Shown here one piece after another: positions 9,157 through 18,626 of a stretch of DNA of 64,000 nucleotides. The notes under the pieces were generated by a model. That model searched no databases. It saw only the letters and a program-made list of their open reading frames with translations, and had not been told where the DNA came from. A program made the translations under genes and the position numbers. The first letter of the stretch is position 1; every line of letters starts with the position of its first letter. The stretch comes from Kaistella carnis (GTDB lineage: Bacteria; Bacteroidota; Bacteroidia; Flavobacteriales; Weeksellaceae): positions 1,922,001 through 1,986,000 of the forward strand of contig NZ_CP034159.1 of the NCBI RefSeq assembly GCF_003860585.1, written 5' to 3'.

Positions 9157-9601
9157 GATTGATGCGGACGAAGAAATTACACTTGGATTGGTTCGTCTTG
9201 CAAAGCAAGTTCCTGACTATGAACTTTTTTATCATCTGAATACTCTTAATACTTTTCAGTTTAAGAGGGTCAATGATTTGGTATTTCACGGAACTTACTA
9301 TGACTACTACTATCCCAAATTTGAAGCTTTTCATCACGATTCTAAAATATGTATTCACTTTATCGCCAATAAATCTGACCACAGTGTTTTAAAAAAAGAA
9401 AGCACAGAACTTTTTGGAAATGAAGAAGATACAAAATTTTTACTGGAAAATTATGAAGATGTTGATTATATAATATCTACTTCAGAACCATTTGGTGATT
9501 TTTCAGTAATTTTGCTCCCTGAAAATCTCATGTTTCAAATACAGGATTTTCATTTATGCCCCAGCGCGGAGCTTTACCATTTAATTCAATATTATGAATA
9601 G
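9131..9601 (+). CDS. IPExxxVDY family protein, function unknown
   Basis: A 156-residue acidic soluble protein. Position between rnc and pyk and the VPDYELFYHLN stretch near residue 30 agree with the Bacteroidetes family named IPExxxVDY, whose role is unknown. No ATG is available in frame near the 5' end; the best start is TTG 9131, inside rnc, giving a 26-bp overlap. The 3' end overlaps pyk by 8 bp. Overlaps on both sides suggest coupled translation with RNase III and pyruvate kinase. Confidence 0.8.
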   Translation: MKTQKLTLEIDADEEITLGLVRLAKQVPDYELFYHLNTLNTFQFKRVNDLVFHGTYYDYYYPKFEAFHHDSKICIHFIANKSDHSVLKKESTELFGNEEDTKFLLENYEDVDYIISTSEPFGDFSVILLPENLMFQIQDFHLCPSAELYHLIQYYE

Positions 9602-11039
9602 ATATTTAAAAAAAACTAAAATAATCGCCACCTTAGGTCCGGCTTCTTCAGATAAAGAAACGATGACCCAACTGGTTCAGGCCGGTGTTGATGTTTTCAG
9701 AATAAATTTTTCGCATGCAGACTACGACCTTGTAAGAAAGCATGTAGAAACTATACGCGAAATAAATAAGGAATTGGGTCAATCTGTTGGAATACTTGGA
9801 GATCTACAAGGTCCTAAACTTCGTGTAGGCGTTGTGAAGGAAGGATCCTACTTGAATCCAGGCGACATTCTTACCTTTACCAATGAAAAAATAGAAGGCG
9901 ATTCTAAGCGCGTTTATATGACGTATCAGAAATTCCCGCAAGACGTAAAAGTTGGAGAACGAATTCTGATCGATGATGGAAAATTGGTTTTAGAAGTTAT
10001 TGAAACCAATGAAAAAGACACCGTTAGAGCAAAAACAATTCAAGGGGGACCGCTAAGTTCCAAGAAGGGAGTTAACCTGCCGAATACGAATGTTTCCCTT
10101 CCTGCTTTAACAGAAAAAGACATCGAAGACGCAAACTTCATCCTGGATTTAGAACTGGATTGGATTGCCTTATCCTTCGTTCGTCATGCACAGGATATTA
10201 TTGATTTAAAAGAAATCATTAAAAATCACCCAACTAACAAGCAGAAAACTCCGATCATTGCGAAGATTGAAAAGCCTGAAGGGGTAAAAAACATCGAGCA
10301 AATTCTGCAGGAATGTGATGGATTAATGGTTGCACGTGGCGATCTGGGTGTAGAAGTTCCGATGGAAGAAGTTCCTGCAATTCAGAAAAACCTGGTAGAA
10401 ATTGCACGTAAATATGCCAAACCGGTCATTATCGCGACCCAGATGATGGAAACCATGATCAACAGTTTAACACCGACAAGAGCGGAGGTTAATGACGTTG
10501 CAAACTCTGTATTAGATGGAGCGGATGCCGTGATGCTTTCGGGAGAAACCTCCGTTGGACGCTATCCTGTAGATGTGGTAATAAACATGGCGAAGATTGT
10601 AAAAAATATTGAGCAAACACATTTTTACAGAACCAAAAATTCCCCTATTGAACACGATTTTGATTGTATCGATGAGCGTTTTATCACCAAAAGAATATGT
10701 TTAGCTGCTGTAAGGATTGCAAAAACGACGAACGTAGAAGCGATTGTTACGCTTACCTATTCAGGTTTCACGGCTTTTCAAATTTCGGCTCACCGACCGA
10801 ATTCCAATATTATCGTATTCAGTTCCAACAAAAGGGTGATTACAATGCTTAATTTACTTTGGGGCGTTCGCGCATTCCATTACGATATGCAGAAATCAAC
10901 CGACGAAACAATTATTCAAGTCAATATGCTTGCACATACCCACGGTTACGTGCAAAAAGGTGATTTCGTATTAAACTTAAATGCCACTCCTGCCTACGAA
11001 GACGGTAAAACAAACACGTTGAGATTAACGACGATTTAA
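9594..11039 (+). CDS. pyk: Pyruvate kinase
   Basis: Converts phosphoenolpyruvate and ADP to pyruvate and ATP at the end of glycolysis. The 481 residues begin KKTKIIATLGPASS and include IAKIEKPEGVKNI (active-site lysine and metal-binding glutamate), GLMVARGDLGVE and the signature loop IIATQMMETMINS, followed by the C-terminal allosteric domain. The start ATG overlaps the stop of the upstream gene. It is the last gene of the acpP operon and is followed by a hairpin terminator. Confidence 0.97.
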   Translation: MNRYLKKTKIIATLGPASSDKETMTQLVQAGVDVFRINFSHADYDLVRKHVETIREINKELGQSVGILGDLQGPKLRVGVVKEGSYLNPGDILTFTNEKIEGDSKRVYMTYQKFPQDVKVGERILIDDGKLVLEVIETNEKDTVRAKTIQGGPLSSKKGVNLPNTNVSLPALTEKDIEDANFILDLELDWIALSFVRHAQDIIDLKEIIKNHPTNKQKTPIIAKIEKPEGVKNIEQILQECDGLMVARGDLGVEVPMEEVPAIQKNLVEIARKYAKPVIIATQMMETMINSLTPTRAEVNDVANSVLDGADAVMLSGETSVGRYPVDVVINMAKIVKNIEQTHFYRTKNSPIEHDFDCIDERFITKRICLAAVRIAKTTNVEAIVTLTYSGFTAFQISAHRPNSNIIVFSSNKRVITMLNLLWGVRAFHYDMQKSTDETIIQVNMLAHTHGYVQKGDFVLNLNATPAYEDGKTNTLRLTTI

Positions 11040-11063
11040 TTTCTCCGACTTCTAAAAAACATG

Positions 11064-11093
11064 ATTGCGTTCATCTTGAACGCAATTTTTTTT
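11064..11093 (+). terminator. Intrinsic terminator after pyk
   Basis: Perfect 9-bp stem ATTGCGTTC (11064-11072) with GAACGCAAT (11078-11086), 5-nt loop, then a T run. It ends the acpP-fabF-rnc-orf-pyk transcript. Confidence 0.9.
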
Positions 11094-11289
11094 ATTTTAG
11101 ATAAGGAGAATGTTATATTTGTGAGTAATGGAAACAAAAAGATTTTATTTGAAACGAACTCAATATCTGAGTCATTAAAAAAAAGAAGACTTCGCAAGAA
11201 GTTAATTATTCTTGATCCGTCTTCCTAAAATTTTATTTTTAGCATTTGTGTTTGTAGGACAAAATTACAATTAAAAATGATTTGTTTTG

Positions 11290-11305
11290 TGTACAATTTT
11301 GTACA
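11290..11305. promoter_or_regulatory. Palindromic operator candidate
   Basis: TGTACAA-TT-TTGTACA: perfect 7-bp arms with a 2-bp centre, 51 bp before the start of the unknown gene at 11357. It is followed by three TTTGTTAA-like repeats (11312-11339) and a TAAGTTTG box at 11328-11335. The dyad resembles the site of a dimeric repressor, possibly the downstream protein itself. Confidence 0.45.
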
Positions 11306-11356
11306 TTAAAGTTTTGTTAAAATTTGTTAAGTTTGTTTAAGCACATTTGAAAAGAG

Positions 11357-12559
11357 ATGAATACGATAAGTAGAATCCTGAACGAATTACGACAGGCGGT
11401 AAAAAACAAGATGGGAAAGGACATTTCTTCATCATCACACTGTGAGGAACTTGCTGCAGAGATAAAAAAAATGGGAATTGTAATTAATCCCCAAACCTTC
11501 CGACGATTTTTTGGTCTGATCAAAAGTAGCGGTAAATTCCACATTTATACCCTCGATACTTTAGCACAATATTGTGATTTTTCTGATTTTGCCACCTTTA
11601 AAAAAAGTTTAATTGACGATGAACTTGAATTATTTCTGGAAGGTGTAAAAACGGAAAGTCAGGAATTTGACTATTGGAAACTAAGTGAAACCCTTTGTTC
11701 TAAAATTATAGAATCACCATCCCTATTAGCAAGCGTTCATCACCAATTATTAAAATATCCTTTAGCCCGAACATTTTTTATGGAACACCACCCAATGCGG
11801 GATTTGGCGGGCACAGTTTATCTGCAATATTTTCAGGAATATTTAAAATACGAAGAAACAAATGAAGCAAGACTTTTCGCCTACGGTTTTCTTTACATGG
11901 GTTCATTTTTAACTCAAAATAATGAATTCAGGAATATTTACTTTAATAAAATTGAAGAAACACCCTTAACCACAGATGTTTACATCTTACCGGCCGGCAG
12001 AAAATTTGGAGTGCTGTTGCTTGAAGTGTGGTTGCGAAAAGACGAAATTAAATTCAATAAAATCTGGAACGAAATGCTGTTTGTGAGACAAAGATATAAA
12101 GAGTTTTCAGAAAGATCGGTGTGCAGTTTTGAATATGCAGTTCTCGAGCATATAATCTTTACAGATAAAACTGAGGAAATGCTGTTTCTAATTGAGAATA
12201 ACACTTTTCAGGTTCATAGCGACCGCAAATTCATAACGCAACACCGCAAAGAAAACCATGACACTTGCTGGAACATCATGTGTGCTATGGCCTATATTAA
12301 AGCAAAAAAGCAGGCAAAATCTAAATCATATTTGAATAAAGTTTCTTTGGATAAACTTGCGCTGGGCTGGAAAAAATATTATTCGATTATGTACTATTTT
12401 GTATACTATAACTTCGCCGATCGGGAAGAAATATCGAAAATTATTGACGAATTAACGCAATTGATAGAAGAAACTCATTTTACTTATTATTCGGGAAGAC
12501 TGCGTGAGCTGTTAAAAGCCAGAACCTGTGCTGACCAATCTCTTCTCCAAACGTCGTAA
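11357..12559 (+). CDS. Unknown 400-residue protein with a possible N-terminal DNA-binding-like domain
   Basis: Not assigned to a named family. The first 85 residues (helical, with INPQTFRRFFGLIKSS and LDTLAQYCDFSDF) resemble short helical domains that I recall at the N-terminus of Bacteroidetes regulator-like proteins; this is a weak link. Residues 90-400 look like a helical repeat region of TPR type, rich in aromatic residues. No signal peptide or membrane segment. It is monocistronic, preceded by a palindrome at 11290-11305 and followed by a terminator shared with groL. Autoregulation is possible but unproven. Confidence 0.7.
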   Translation: MNTISRILNELRQAVKNKMGKDISSSSHCEELAAEIKKMGIVINPQTFRRFFGLIKSSGKFHIYTLDTLAQYCDFSDFATFKKSLIDDELELFLEGVKTESQEFDYWKLSETLCSKIIESPSLLASVHHQLLKYPLARTFFMEHHPMRDLAGTVYLQYFQEYLKYEETNEARLFAYGFLYMGSFLTQNNEFRNIYFNKIEETPLTTDVYILPAGRKFGVLLLEVWLRKDEIKFNKIWNEMLFVRQRYKEFSERSVCSFEYAVLEHIIFTDKTEEMLFLIENNTFQVHSDRKFITQHRKENHDTCWNIMCAMAYIKAKKQAKSKSYLNKVSLDKLALGWKKYYSIMYYFVYYNFADREEISKIIDELTQLIEETHFTYYSGRLRELLKARTCADQSLLQTS

Positions 12560-12572
12560 AAAAATTAATAAA

Positions 12573-12604
12573 AAAATCCGTTCAAAATTAATTGAACGGA
12601 TTTT
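12573..12604. terminator. Bidirectional terminator between the unknown gene and groL
   Basis: Perfect 13-bp stem AAAATCCGTTCAA (12573-12585) with TTGAACGGATTTT (12592-12604), 6-nt loop. A-rich and T-rich flanks let it act on both convergent transcripts. Confidence 0.9.
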
Positions 12605-12639
12605 ATATTTGCAAGTATTGCTACAATTGTGGCTTGATA

Positions 12640-14274
<1,635 letters not shown>

Positions 14275-14354
14275 TTAAAGTACATGATAACATGTACGGG
14301 ATTTGGTTAATTACTATTAATAATTGAGTCGACTTATTATTCGCTCTTTAAATT

Positions 14355-14633
14355 TTATCCTAAGATTCCTAAAAGATCTCCTTCTTTCAGGATAAGATAA
14401 TCTTTACCATCTAACTTCAATTCTGAGCCTGAGTATTTTCCGTAAAGCACTTTATCACCAACTTTTACGGTGGTAGGTTCATCAACTTTCCCCGGTCCTA
14501 CTGCAACAACAGTCCCTTCCTGAGGTTTTTCTTTTGCAGTGTCTGGGATAATAATTCCTGATGCGGTTGTAGTTTCAGCTGCGGTTGGTTCTACAAGAAC
14601 GCGATCCGCTAAAGGTTTGAAATTTAATGACAT
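14355..14633 (-). CDS. groS: Co-chaperonin GroES
   Basis: 10-kDa lid of the GroEL chamber. The 92 residues begin [16 protein letters not shown] and include the mobile loop ([16 protein letters not shown]) and the [16 protein letters not shown] roof/base segment. Normal length. It is the first gene of the groSL operon. Upstream lies an inverted repeat GTGCCA/TGGCAC; no CIRCE element is seen. Confidence 0.97.
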   Translation of the reverse strand: MSLNFKPLADRVLVEPTAAETTTASGIIIPDTAKEKPQEGTVVAVGPGKVDEPTTVKVGDKVLYGKYSGSELKLDGKDYLILKEGDLLGILG

Positions 14634-14659
14634 ATTTTTAAATTATTTTAATATTATGT

Positions 14660-14709
14660 TGATTGTTTCACTAAATTTGTGCCACGTAAAAAAGGTGATA
14701 AAATGGCAC
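14660..14709 (-). promoter_or_regulatory. groS upstream region with GTGCCA/TGGCAC inverted repeat
   Basis: Plus-strand GTGCCA at 14680-14685 and TGGCAC at 14704-14709 form an inverted repeat with an 18-bp spacer, 47-76 bp before groS. Read on the minus strand, TGGCAC is followed at sigma-54 spacing by TTAGT, which matches the -12 box TTGC only partly. Either a sigma-54-like promoter or an operator is possible. A standard TTG/TAnnTTTG promoter is not obvious. Confidence 0.35.
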
Positions 14710-14866
14710 TTTAAATATTCTGAGTAAGAAATTATGGCAGAATTTTAAGATTCCTCTTTATCGCAAAAAATTACAGGCAACACTTTATGCAAAAAACTAC
14801 TTTCATTTTTGCTTTTTTTCAAACCACCACTTTTATTCGGCAAATCGCAGTTAGATATTGATCATA

Positions 14867-14902
14867 AAAAAAGCTGTTTCAATTATTTGAAACAGCTTTT
14901 TT
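14867..14902 (-). terminator. Terminator after the M1 peptidase gene
   Basis: 16-bp perfect stem (14867-14882 with 14887-14902; core GCTGTTTCAA/TTGAAACAGC), 4-nt loop, A/T runs on both sides. It lies just downstream of the peptidase stop codon at 14917. Confidence 0.9.
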
Positions 14903-14916
14903 TATTTTTACAGCTT

Positions 14917-17286
14917 TTATTTTTTCTTTCCGGCAGCCTGCATTGGATTTGTTTTTCCGTTCGCAGCTCCTCTTGCAGCTCCTGCATTTTTTTGTTTAAA
15001 GACTTGAAACTTCGAAGTCGGTTCTGAGATCTCACCCCAGAAATTATTTGAAGTATCAATATCTGCTGTTTCCCGCATGGGATCAAGTTGCACTGATTTT
15101 AATTTCTTGTCGAAGTAATACGTTTTAGAAACTTTACCCTCATTTTTTCTCCAGATCTGAGCAGATGACTTATCAGTTAATTTCGTTCCGTCTTCAAAGG
15201 TAAACTCTAAAAGGATAGGCATTACCAAACCTCCTTTATTTAAGAAATCAATTTGATAGGCGTAAATATTTTCTAACTTGGCTCTGTCCTTCGCCGGAAC
15301 TTTTTCTAAATTATCTGATTTAATTATATACTCCTTTTTATCATCAACTTTTTCCTGTCCGCGGTTATAACGCCAGTAGAAATCCTGAACTTCTTTATCC
15401 TTATCGGTATAGAAGGTGATATTTTTATCTTCTCGGTTTCTAACTTTTGAAATGTCTTCAAACTCATTCTGCAAAGGTTTATCTACCGTATAGGAAAACT
15501 CTCGACTTGGCGGCATTGCATCAAAATCAGGTTTTAGAACCGTCACTTTATCAATTGCAATATCCACAGGATCAATCCCGTAAAACCAACCTCTCCAAAA
15601 CCAATCAAGGTTTTCGCCACTCGCATCATTCATCGTTCTAAAGAAATCTGCAGGCTCCGGATGTTTAAAGGCCCATCTTTTCGAGTAGGTTTTAAAAGCT
15701 TTGTCAAATAATTCCCGACCCATGATGGTTTCACGCAAGATATTTAGTCCCGTTGCGGGTTTTGAATAGGCATTTGGACCAAACTGAATGATGTTTTCAG
15801 AATTCGTCATGATCGGCTCCAGTTGCTCCTTCGGCAATTTCATGTAATCCACAATGGTGTGCGCGGGGCCACGACGTGAAGGGAATTTATTATCCCATTT
15901 TTCTTCTGTAAGATATTCTACAAAAGTATTCAAACCTTCATCCATCCAAGACCATTGTCTTTCATCGGAGTTAATGATCATTGGAAAAAAGTTATGTCCT
16001 ACTTCGTGAATGATCACGCCAATCATTCCGTTTTTAGTTCCTTCGGAATACGTTCCATCTTTTTCGGTTCGTCCGAAATTGAAACAAATCATCGGATATT
16101 CCATTCCGTTAGCTGCTTCTATGGACTGCGCCACAGGATACGGATAAGGAATCGTAAATTCTGAATAGGTTTTTATGGTATGCGCAATTACTTTGGTAGA
16201 AAATTTTCGGTAAAGGTTATAGGCTTCTTTTGGATAAAAACTCATCGCCATCACCTCATTTTTATTTTCCGGAATGATCACTTTCATTCCATCCCAAATA
16301 AATTTACGGGAAGAAGTCCAGGCAAAATCACGAACGTCATTTGCTTCAAATTTCCAGATTTTTCTTTCCTTGGATTTAGATTTCTCGGCTTTTTTAGCTT
16401 CGTCCAGCGTAACGATCTCAATCGGCTCATTCGCAGTTTGCGCGGCTTTCCATCTTGCGAACTGAGCAGGACTCAGAACCTCTTCAAAATTTTTCCCTGC
16501 TCCTGTAGACGCTACAATGTGATCTGCAGGAACATTCATAGATACTTTGAAATCACCGAAAACCAAAGCAAATTCGCCACGACCTGTAAACTGATTATGC
16601 TGCCATCCTTTGAAGTCGCTGTAAACACACATTCTTGGATACCATTGTGTGATCGTATACAAATCGTTTCCATCTTCCGGGAAGAATTCATAACCGCCAC
16701 GACCGCCCATTTTCATACGGTCAGAAATATTATAATTCCAGTCAATTTTGAAAATAAATTTTTGTCCTTTCTTTAAAACCTGGGGAAGATCAATTCTCAT
16801 CATGGTTTTATTGACGACATAATTTAAAGGTTTCCCCGCAGCATCCGTCACTTTGTCTAATTTAACGCCATAGCCATTATTTTTAACCGGTAATTCACTC
16901 GGTTTTAAATCATCGGAATTGGCTAGTTTCGGTAAAAATGTTGAACTGTCATAGCCGGCATTTTTCACTGAAGAATGTTCATTCTCGTCAAGTTGTAACC
17001 ACAAATACTCTAGATCATCAGGAGAATTATTATAATAGGTTACTGTTTCTGAACCTTTTAAATTTCTTTTATCCTCATCTAAATAAGCGGTGATGTCATA
17101 ATCTGCTCTATTTTGCCAATATCCCTGTCCGGGAGCTCCTGAACCCGTTCTGTAAATGTTAGGCGTGGGAAGAATAGTTCCGAGCTGCTCAAACTTGTTA
17201 CCGTGATTGCTCGTTGGATTGTTTTTAATGTCCTGTGCGAAAATAGACACGGTTAAAAACAGAAAAGATAAAAGGGTAAATTTCAT
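14917..17286 (-). CDS. Secreted M1-family metallopeptidase
   Basis: Zinc aminopeptidase-like enzyme exported to the periplasm or surface. Start chosen at ATG 17286 because it opens a clean signal peptide (MKFTLLSFLFLTVSIFAQ); the ATG 30 bp upstream only adds ten residues before it. The M1 zinc site is complete: HEVGH at 427-431 and E450, exactly 18 residues later, within WMDEGLNTF. Beta-rich N-terminal and C-terminal regions flank it, and the tail is Ala/Gly/Lys-rich (AARGAANGKTNP). The 789-residue length suits the Bacteroidetes M1 group. HupE- and DUF6702-family genes are next to it, which may be a functional set. Confidence 0.9.
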   Translation of the reverse strand: MKFTLLSFLFLTVSIFAQDIKNNPTSNHGNKFEQLGTILPTPNIYRTGSGAPGQGYWQNRADYDITAYLDEDKRNLKGSETVTYYNNSPDDLEYLWLQLDENEHSSVKNAGYDSSTFLPKLANSDDLKPSELPVKNNGYGVKLDKVTDAAGKPLNYVVNKTMMRIDLPQVLKKGQKFIFKIDWNYNISDRMKMGGRGGYEFFPEDGNDLYTITQWYPRMCVYSDFKGWQHNQFTGRGEFALVFGDFKVSMNVPADHIVASTGAGKNFEEVLSPAQFARWKAAQTANEPIEIVTLDEAKKAEKSKSKERKIWKFEANDVRDFAWTSSRKFIWDGMKVIIPENKNEVMAMSFYPKEAYNLYRKFSTKVIAHTIKTYSEFTIPYPYPVAQSIEAANGMEYPMICFNFGRTEKDGTYSEGTKNGMIGVIIHEVGHNFFPMIINSDERQWSWMDEGLNTFVEYLTEEKWDNKFPSRRGPAHTIVDYMKLPKEQLEPIMTNSENIIQFGPNAYSKPATGLNILRETIMGRELFDKAFKTYSKRWAFKHPEPADFFRTMNDASGENLDWFWRGWFYGIDPVDIAIDKVTVLKPDFDAMPPSREFSYTVDKPLQNEFEDISKVRNREDKNITFYTDKDKEVQDFYWRYNRGQEKVDDKKEYIIKSDNLEKVPAKDRAKLENIYAYQIDFLNKGGLVMPILLEFTFEDGTKLTDKSSAQIWRKNEGKVSKTYYFDKKLKSVQLDPMRETADIDTSNNFWGEISEPTSKFQVFKQKNAGAARGAANGKTNPMQAAGKKK

Positions 17287-17381
17287 AGGTGATAAGATAT
17301 TGGGAATAAGAATCAAATTTAATTAATTTAATTCGGATGAAGATATTTTTTCATCAATAAAATTGAATCTAATAAAGACTT

Positions 17382-17485
17382 GCGCCCCGACCTGAGTGGA
17401 ACTCTTTTTATAGAATTTTAGCGGCGGGATTCAGCAGTGGCAAATTCTATAAAAAAGTGGGAACGGAGGGCGGAAATGTGCGCCC
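17382..17485. repeat. Structured intergenic element, possible dispersed repeat
   Basis: GC-rich blocks in an AT-rich gap. A perfect 14-bp inverted repeat, TTTTTATAGAATTT (17405-17418) with AAATTCTATAAAAA (17442-17455), encloses a 23-nt loop. A small hairpin GAGT-GGA-ACTC sits at 17394-17404, an outer pair is CGCCC (17383-17387) with GGGCG (17468-17472), and GCGCCC recurs at 17382-17387 and 17480-17485. The order resembles folded intergenic repeats I recall from other Flavobacteriia. Only one copy is in this window. Confidence 0.55.
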
Positions 17486-17495
17486 ACATAAAAAT

Positions 17496-18068
17496 CTAAA
17501 TACGTTCTAAAATCATTTGTGCGGACAGTAAAACAGAAACCACAGAAATTCCGATAATCCAGTATTTCTGCTGGAATTTTACAAATTTAGAAAGTAAAAT
17601 AAGCAAACCCATCACCAATAAAACTACGGTGATCTGTCCTAATTCTAACCCAATATTAAATCCTAAAAGTGGCAGTGCAATATTCTGTTCAGAAGCCATC
17701 GTCATTCTGGCCGTATTTGCAAATCCCATCCCGTGAATTAATCCAAATACCAAAGCAAGAAAATAATTAATCTGCATCAATTTTTTTTGATTTTTTCGAA
17801 ACAGTATATTGTCTAATGCAGTGAGCATAATGGTGACAGGAATTAAAATTTCTACCAGGTTTGATGGAAGCCGGAACACATCTAAAACACTTAAAGCCAA
17901 AGTTATAGAGTGCCCGATGGTAAATGCCGTAATTAAGATCAGAATTTTACGCCAGTCTCTATAGAAATAAACAGCCACCAAAACCAATATAAACAATTGA
18001 TGATCAAGGGCATCTAAAGAAATAATATGTTCCCAGCCAAGTTTAAGATAGAAGAAGAAGTCCGTCAT
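17496..18068 (-). CDS. HupE/UreJ-family membrane protein
   Basis: Integral membrane protein of about 190 residues with six or seven hydrophobic segments. Family marks are the histidine-bearing segments LGWEHIISLDALDHQLF near the N-terminus, FTIGHSITLAL and FGLIHGMGFA. HupE/UreJ members are linked to nickel or cobalt uptake, but the Bacteroidetes branch next to peptidases has no shown substrate. Start chosen at ATG 18068 (MTDFFFYLKLG), since the upstream frame adds only 13 unconvincing residues. It is divergent from the DUF6702 gene, 54 bp apart. Confidence 0.8.
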   Translation of the reverse strand: MTDFFFYLKLGWEHIISLDALDHQLFILVLVAVYFYRDWRKILILITAFTIGHSITLALSVLDVFRLPSNLVEILIPVTIMLTALDNILFRKNQKKLMQINYFLALVFGLIHGMGFANTARMTMASEQNIALPLLGFNIGLELGQITVVLLVMGLLILLSKFVKFQQKYWIIGISVVSVLLSAQMILERI

Positions 18069-18122
18069 TCTGTAATTTTTTACGAAAATAATGATTAATT
18101 TCGTCATCTTATTTTAAAATTG

Positions 18123-18626
18123 ATGTATAAAAAACTTCTGGTGCTTTTTGCGATGGTTCTTTTTGTTTGTTCTCAAGCGAAGGAGATTCATCCATATCAC
18201 GTTGGTTCGGTAGAATTCAATTATAATTCAAAATCGAAAACTTTTGAAATTACAGGGAAATTCTTTCTGGATGATTTAGAAAATGCCTTGAAGCAAAAGT
18301 ATGGAAGTCCAGTACATTTTAATGACGGGAAATATACGGCAGAAATAAATTCACTGCTAAAGAAATATTGCGAAGAATATCTGAAACTTAAAACGGATAA
18401 CAAATTTTTAACAATCAATTACATCGGTTTTGAAGAAGATAACGAATCCGTAAATATTTTTCTGGAATCTGAAACCGTAAATCCTCCAAAAAAAGTAGAA
18501 ACTGCCGTGAGCTTTCTGTATAATTTTTTTGATGATCAAATGAATATCATTCACATCATCGTCAACGGGAAGCGCCAGAGCGAACGATTGAATTATCCGA
18601 ATCGGTATCTATACAAGACTTTTTAA
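18123..18626 (+). CDS. DUF6702-like exported protein
   Basis: A 167-residue protein with signal peptide (MYKKLLVLFAMVLFVCSQA) and then KEIHPYHVGSVEFNY, typical of the DUF6702 family known mainly from Bacteroidetes. The remainder is a small alpha/beta domain. Start set at ATG 18123; a TTG codon directly before is also in frame. It neighbours HupE and an M1 peptidase, a grouping I recall from other Flavobacteriia. Function is unknown. The 3' end overlaps acpH by 4 bp in convergent orientation. Confidence 0.75.
   Translation: MYKKLLVLFAMVLFVCSQAKEIHPYHVGSVEFNYNSKSKTFEITGKFFLDDLENALKQKYGSPVHFNDGKYTAEINSLLKKYCEEYLKLKTDNKFLTINYIGFEEDNESVNIFLESETVNPPKKVETAVSFLYNFFDDQMNIIHIIVNGKRQSERLNYPNRYLYKTF

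Larger units (their letters stand above)
11040..11356. other. Intergenic region after pyk with possible small RNA or mini-ORF
   Basis: 317 bp. After the pyk terminator comes TATATTTG at 11114-11121, a likely -7 element, placed just before a 16-codon ORF (11128-11178, METKRFYLKRTQYLSH). A two-part inverted repeat follows, GAAGAC (11185-11190) with GTCTTC (11219-11224), and AAGAA (11196-11200) with TTCTT (11209-11213). A T-rich stretch then suggests a terminator. A palindrome at 11290-11305 belongs to the next gene. Confidence 0.45.

Noticed and set aside
14634..14760. CIRCE operator for HrcA before groS
   Set aside because: No TTAGCACTC-N9-GAGTGCTAA-like sequence is present; only the GTGCCA/TGGCAC repeat.
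16180..16776. 198-codon plus-strand frame opposite the M1 peptidase
   Set aside because: Composition is that of an antisense shadow (His/Phe/Ile-rich, no domain), and the peptidase frame is intact.
17287..17316. Upstream ATG of the M1 peptidase
   Set aside because: It would place ten residues before a normal signal peptide; ATG 17286 gives the proper exported start.
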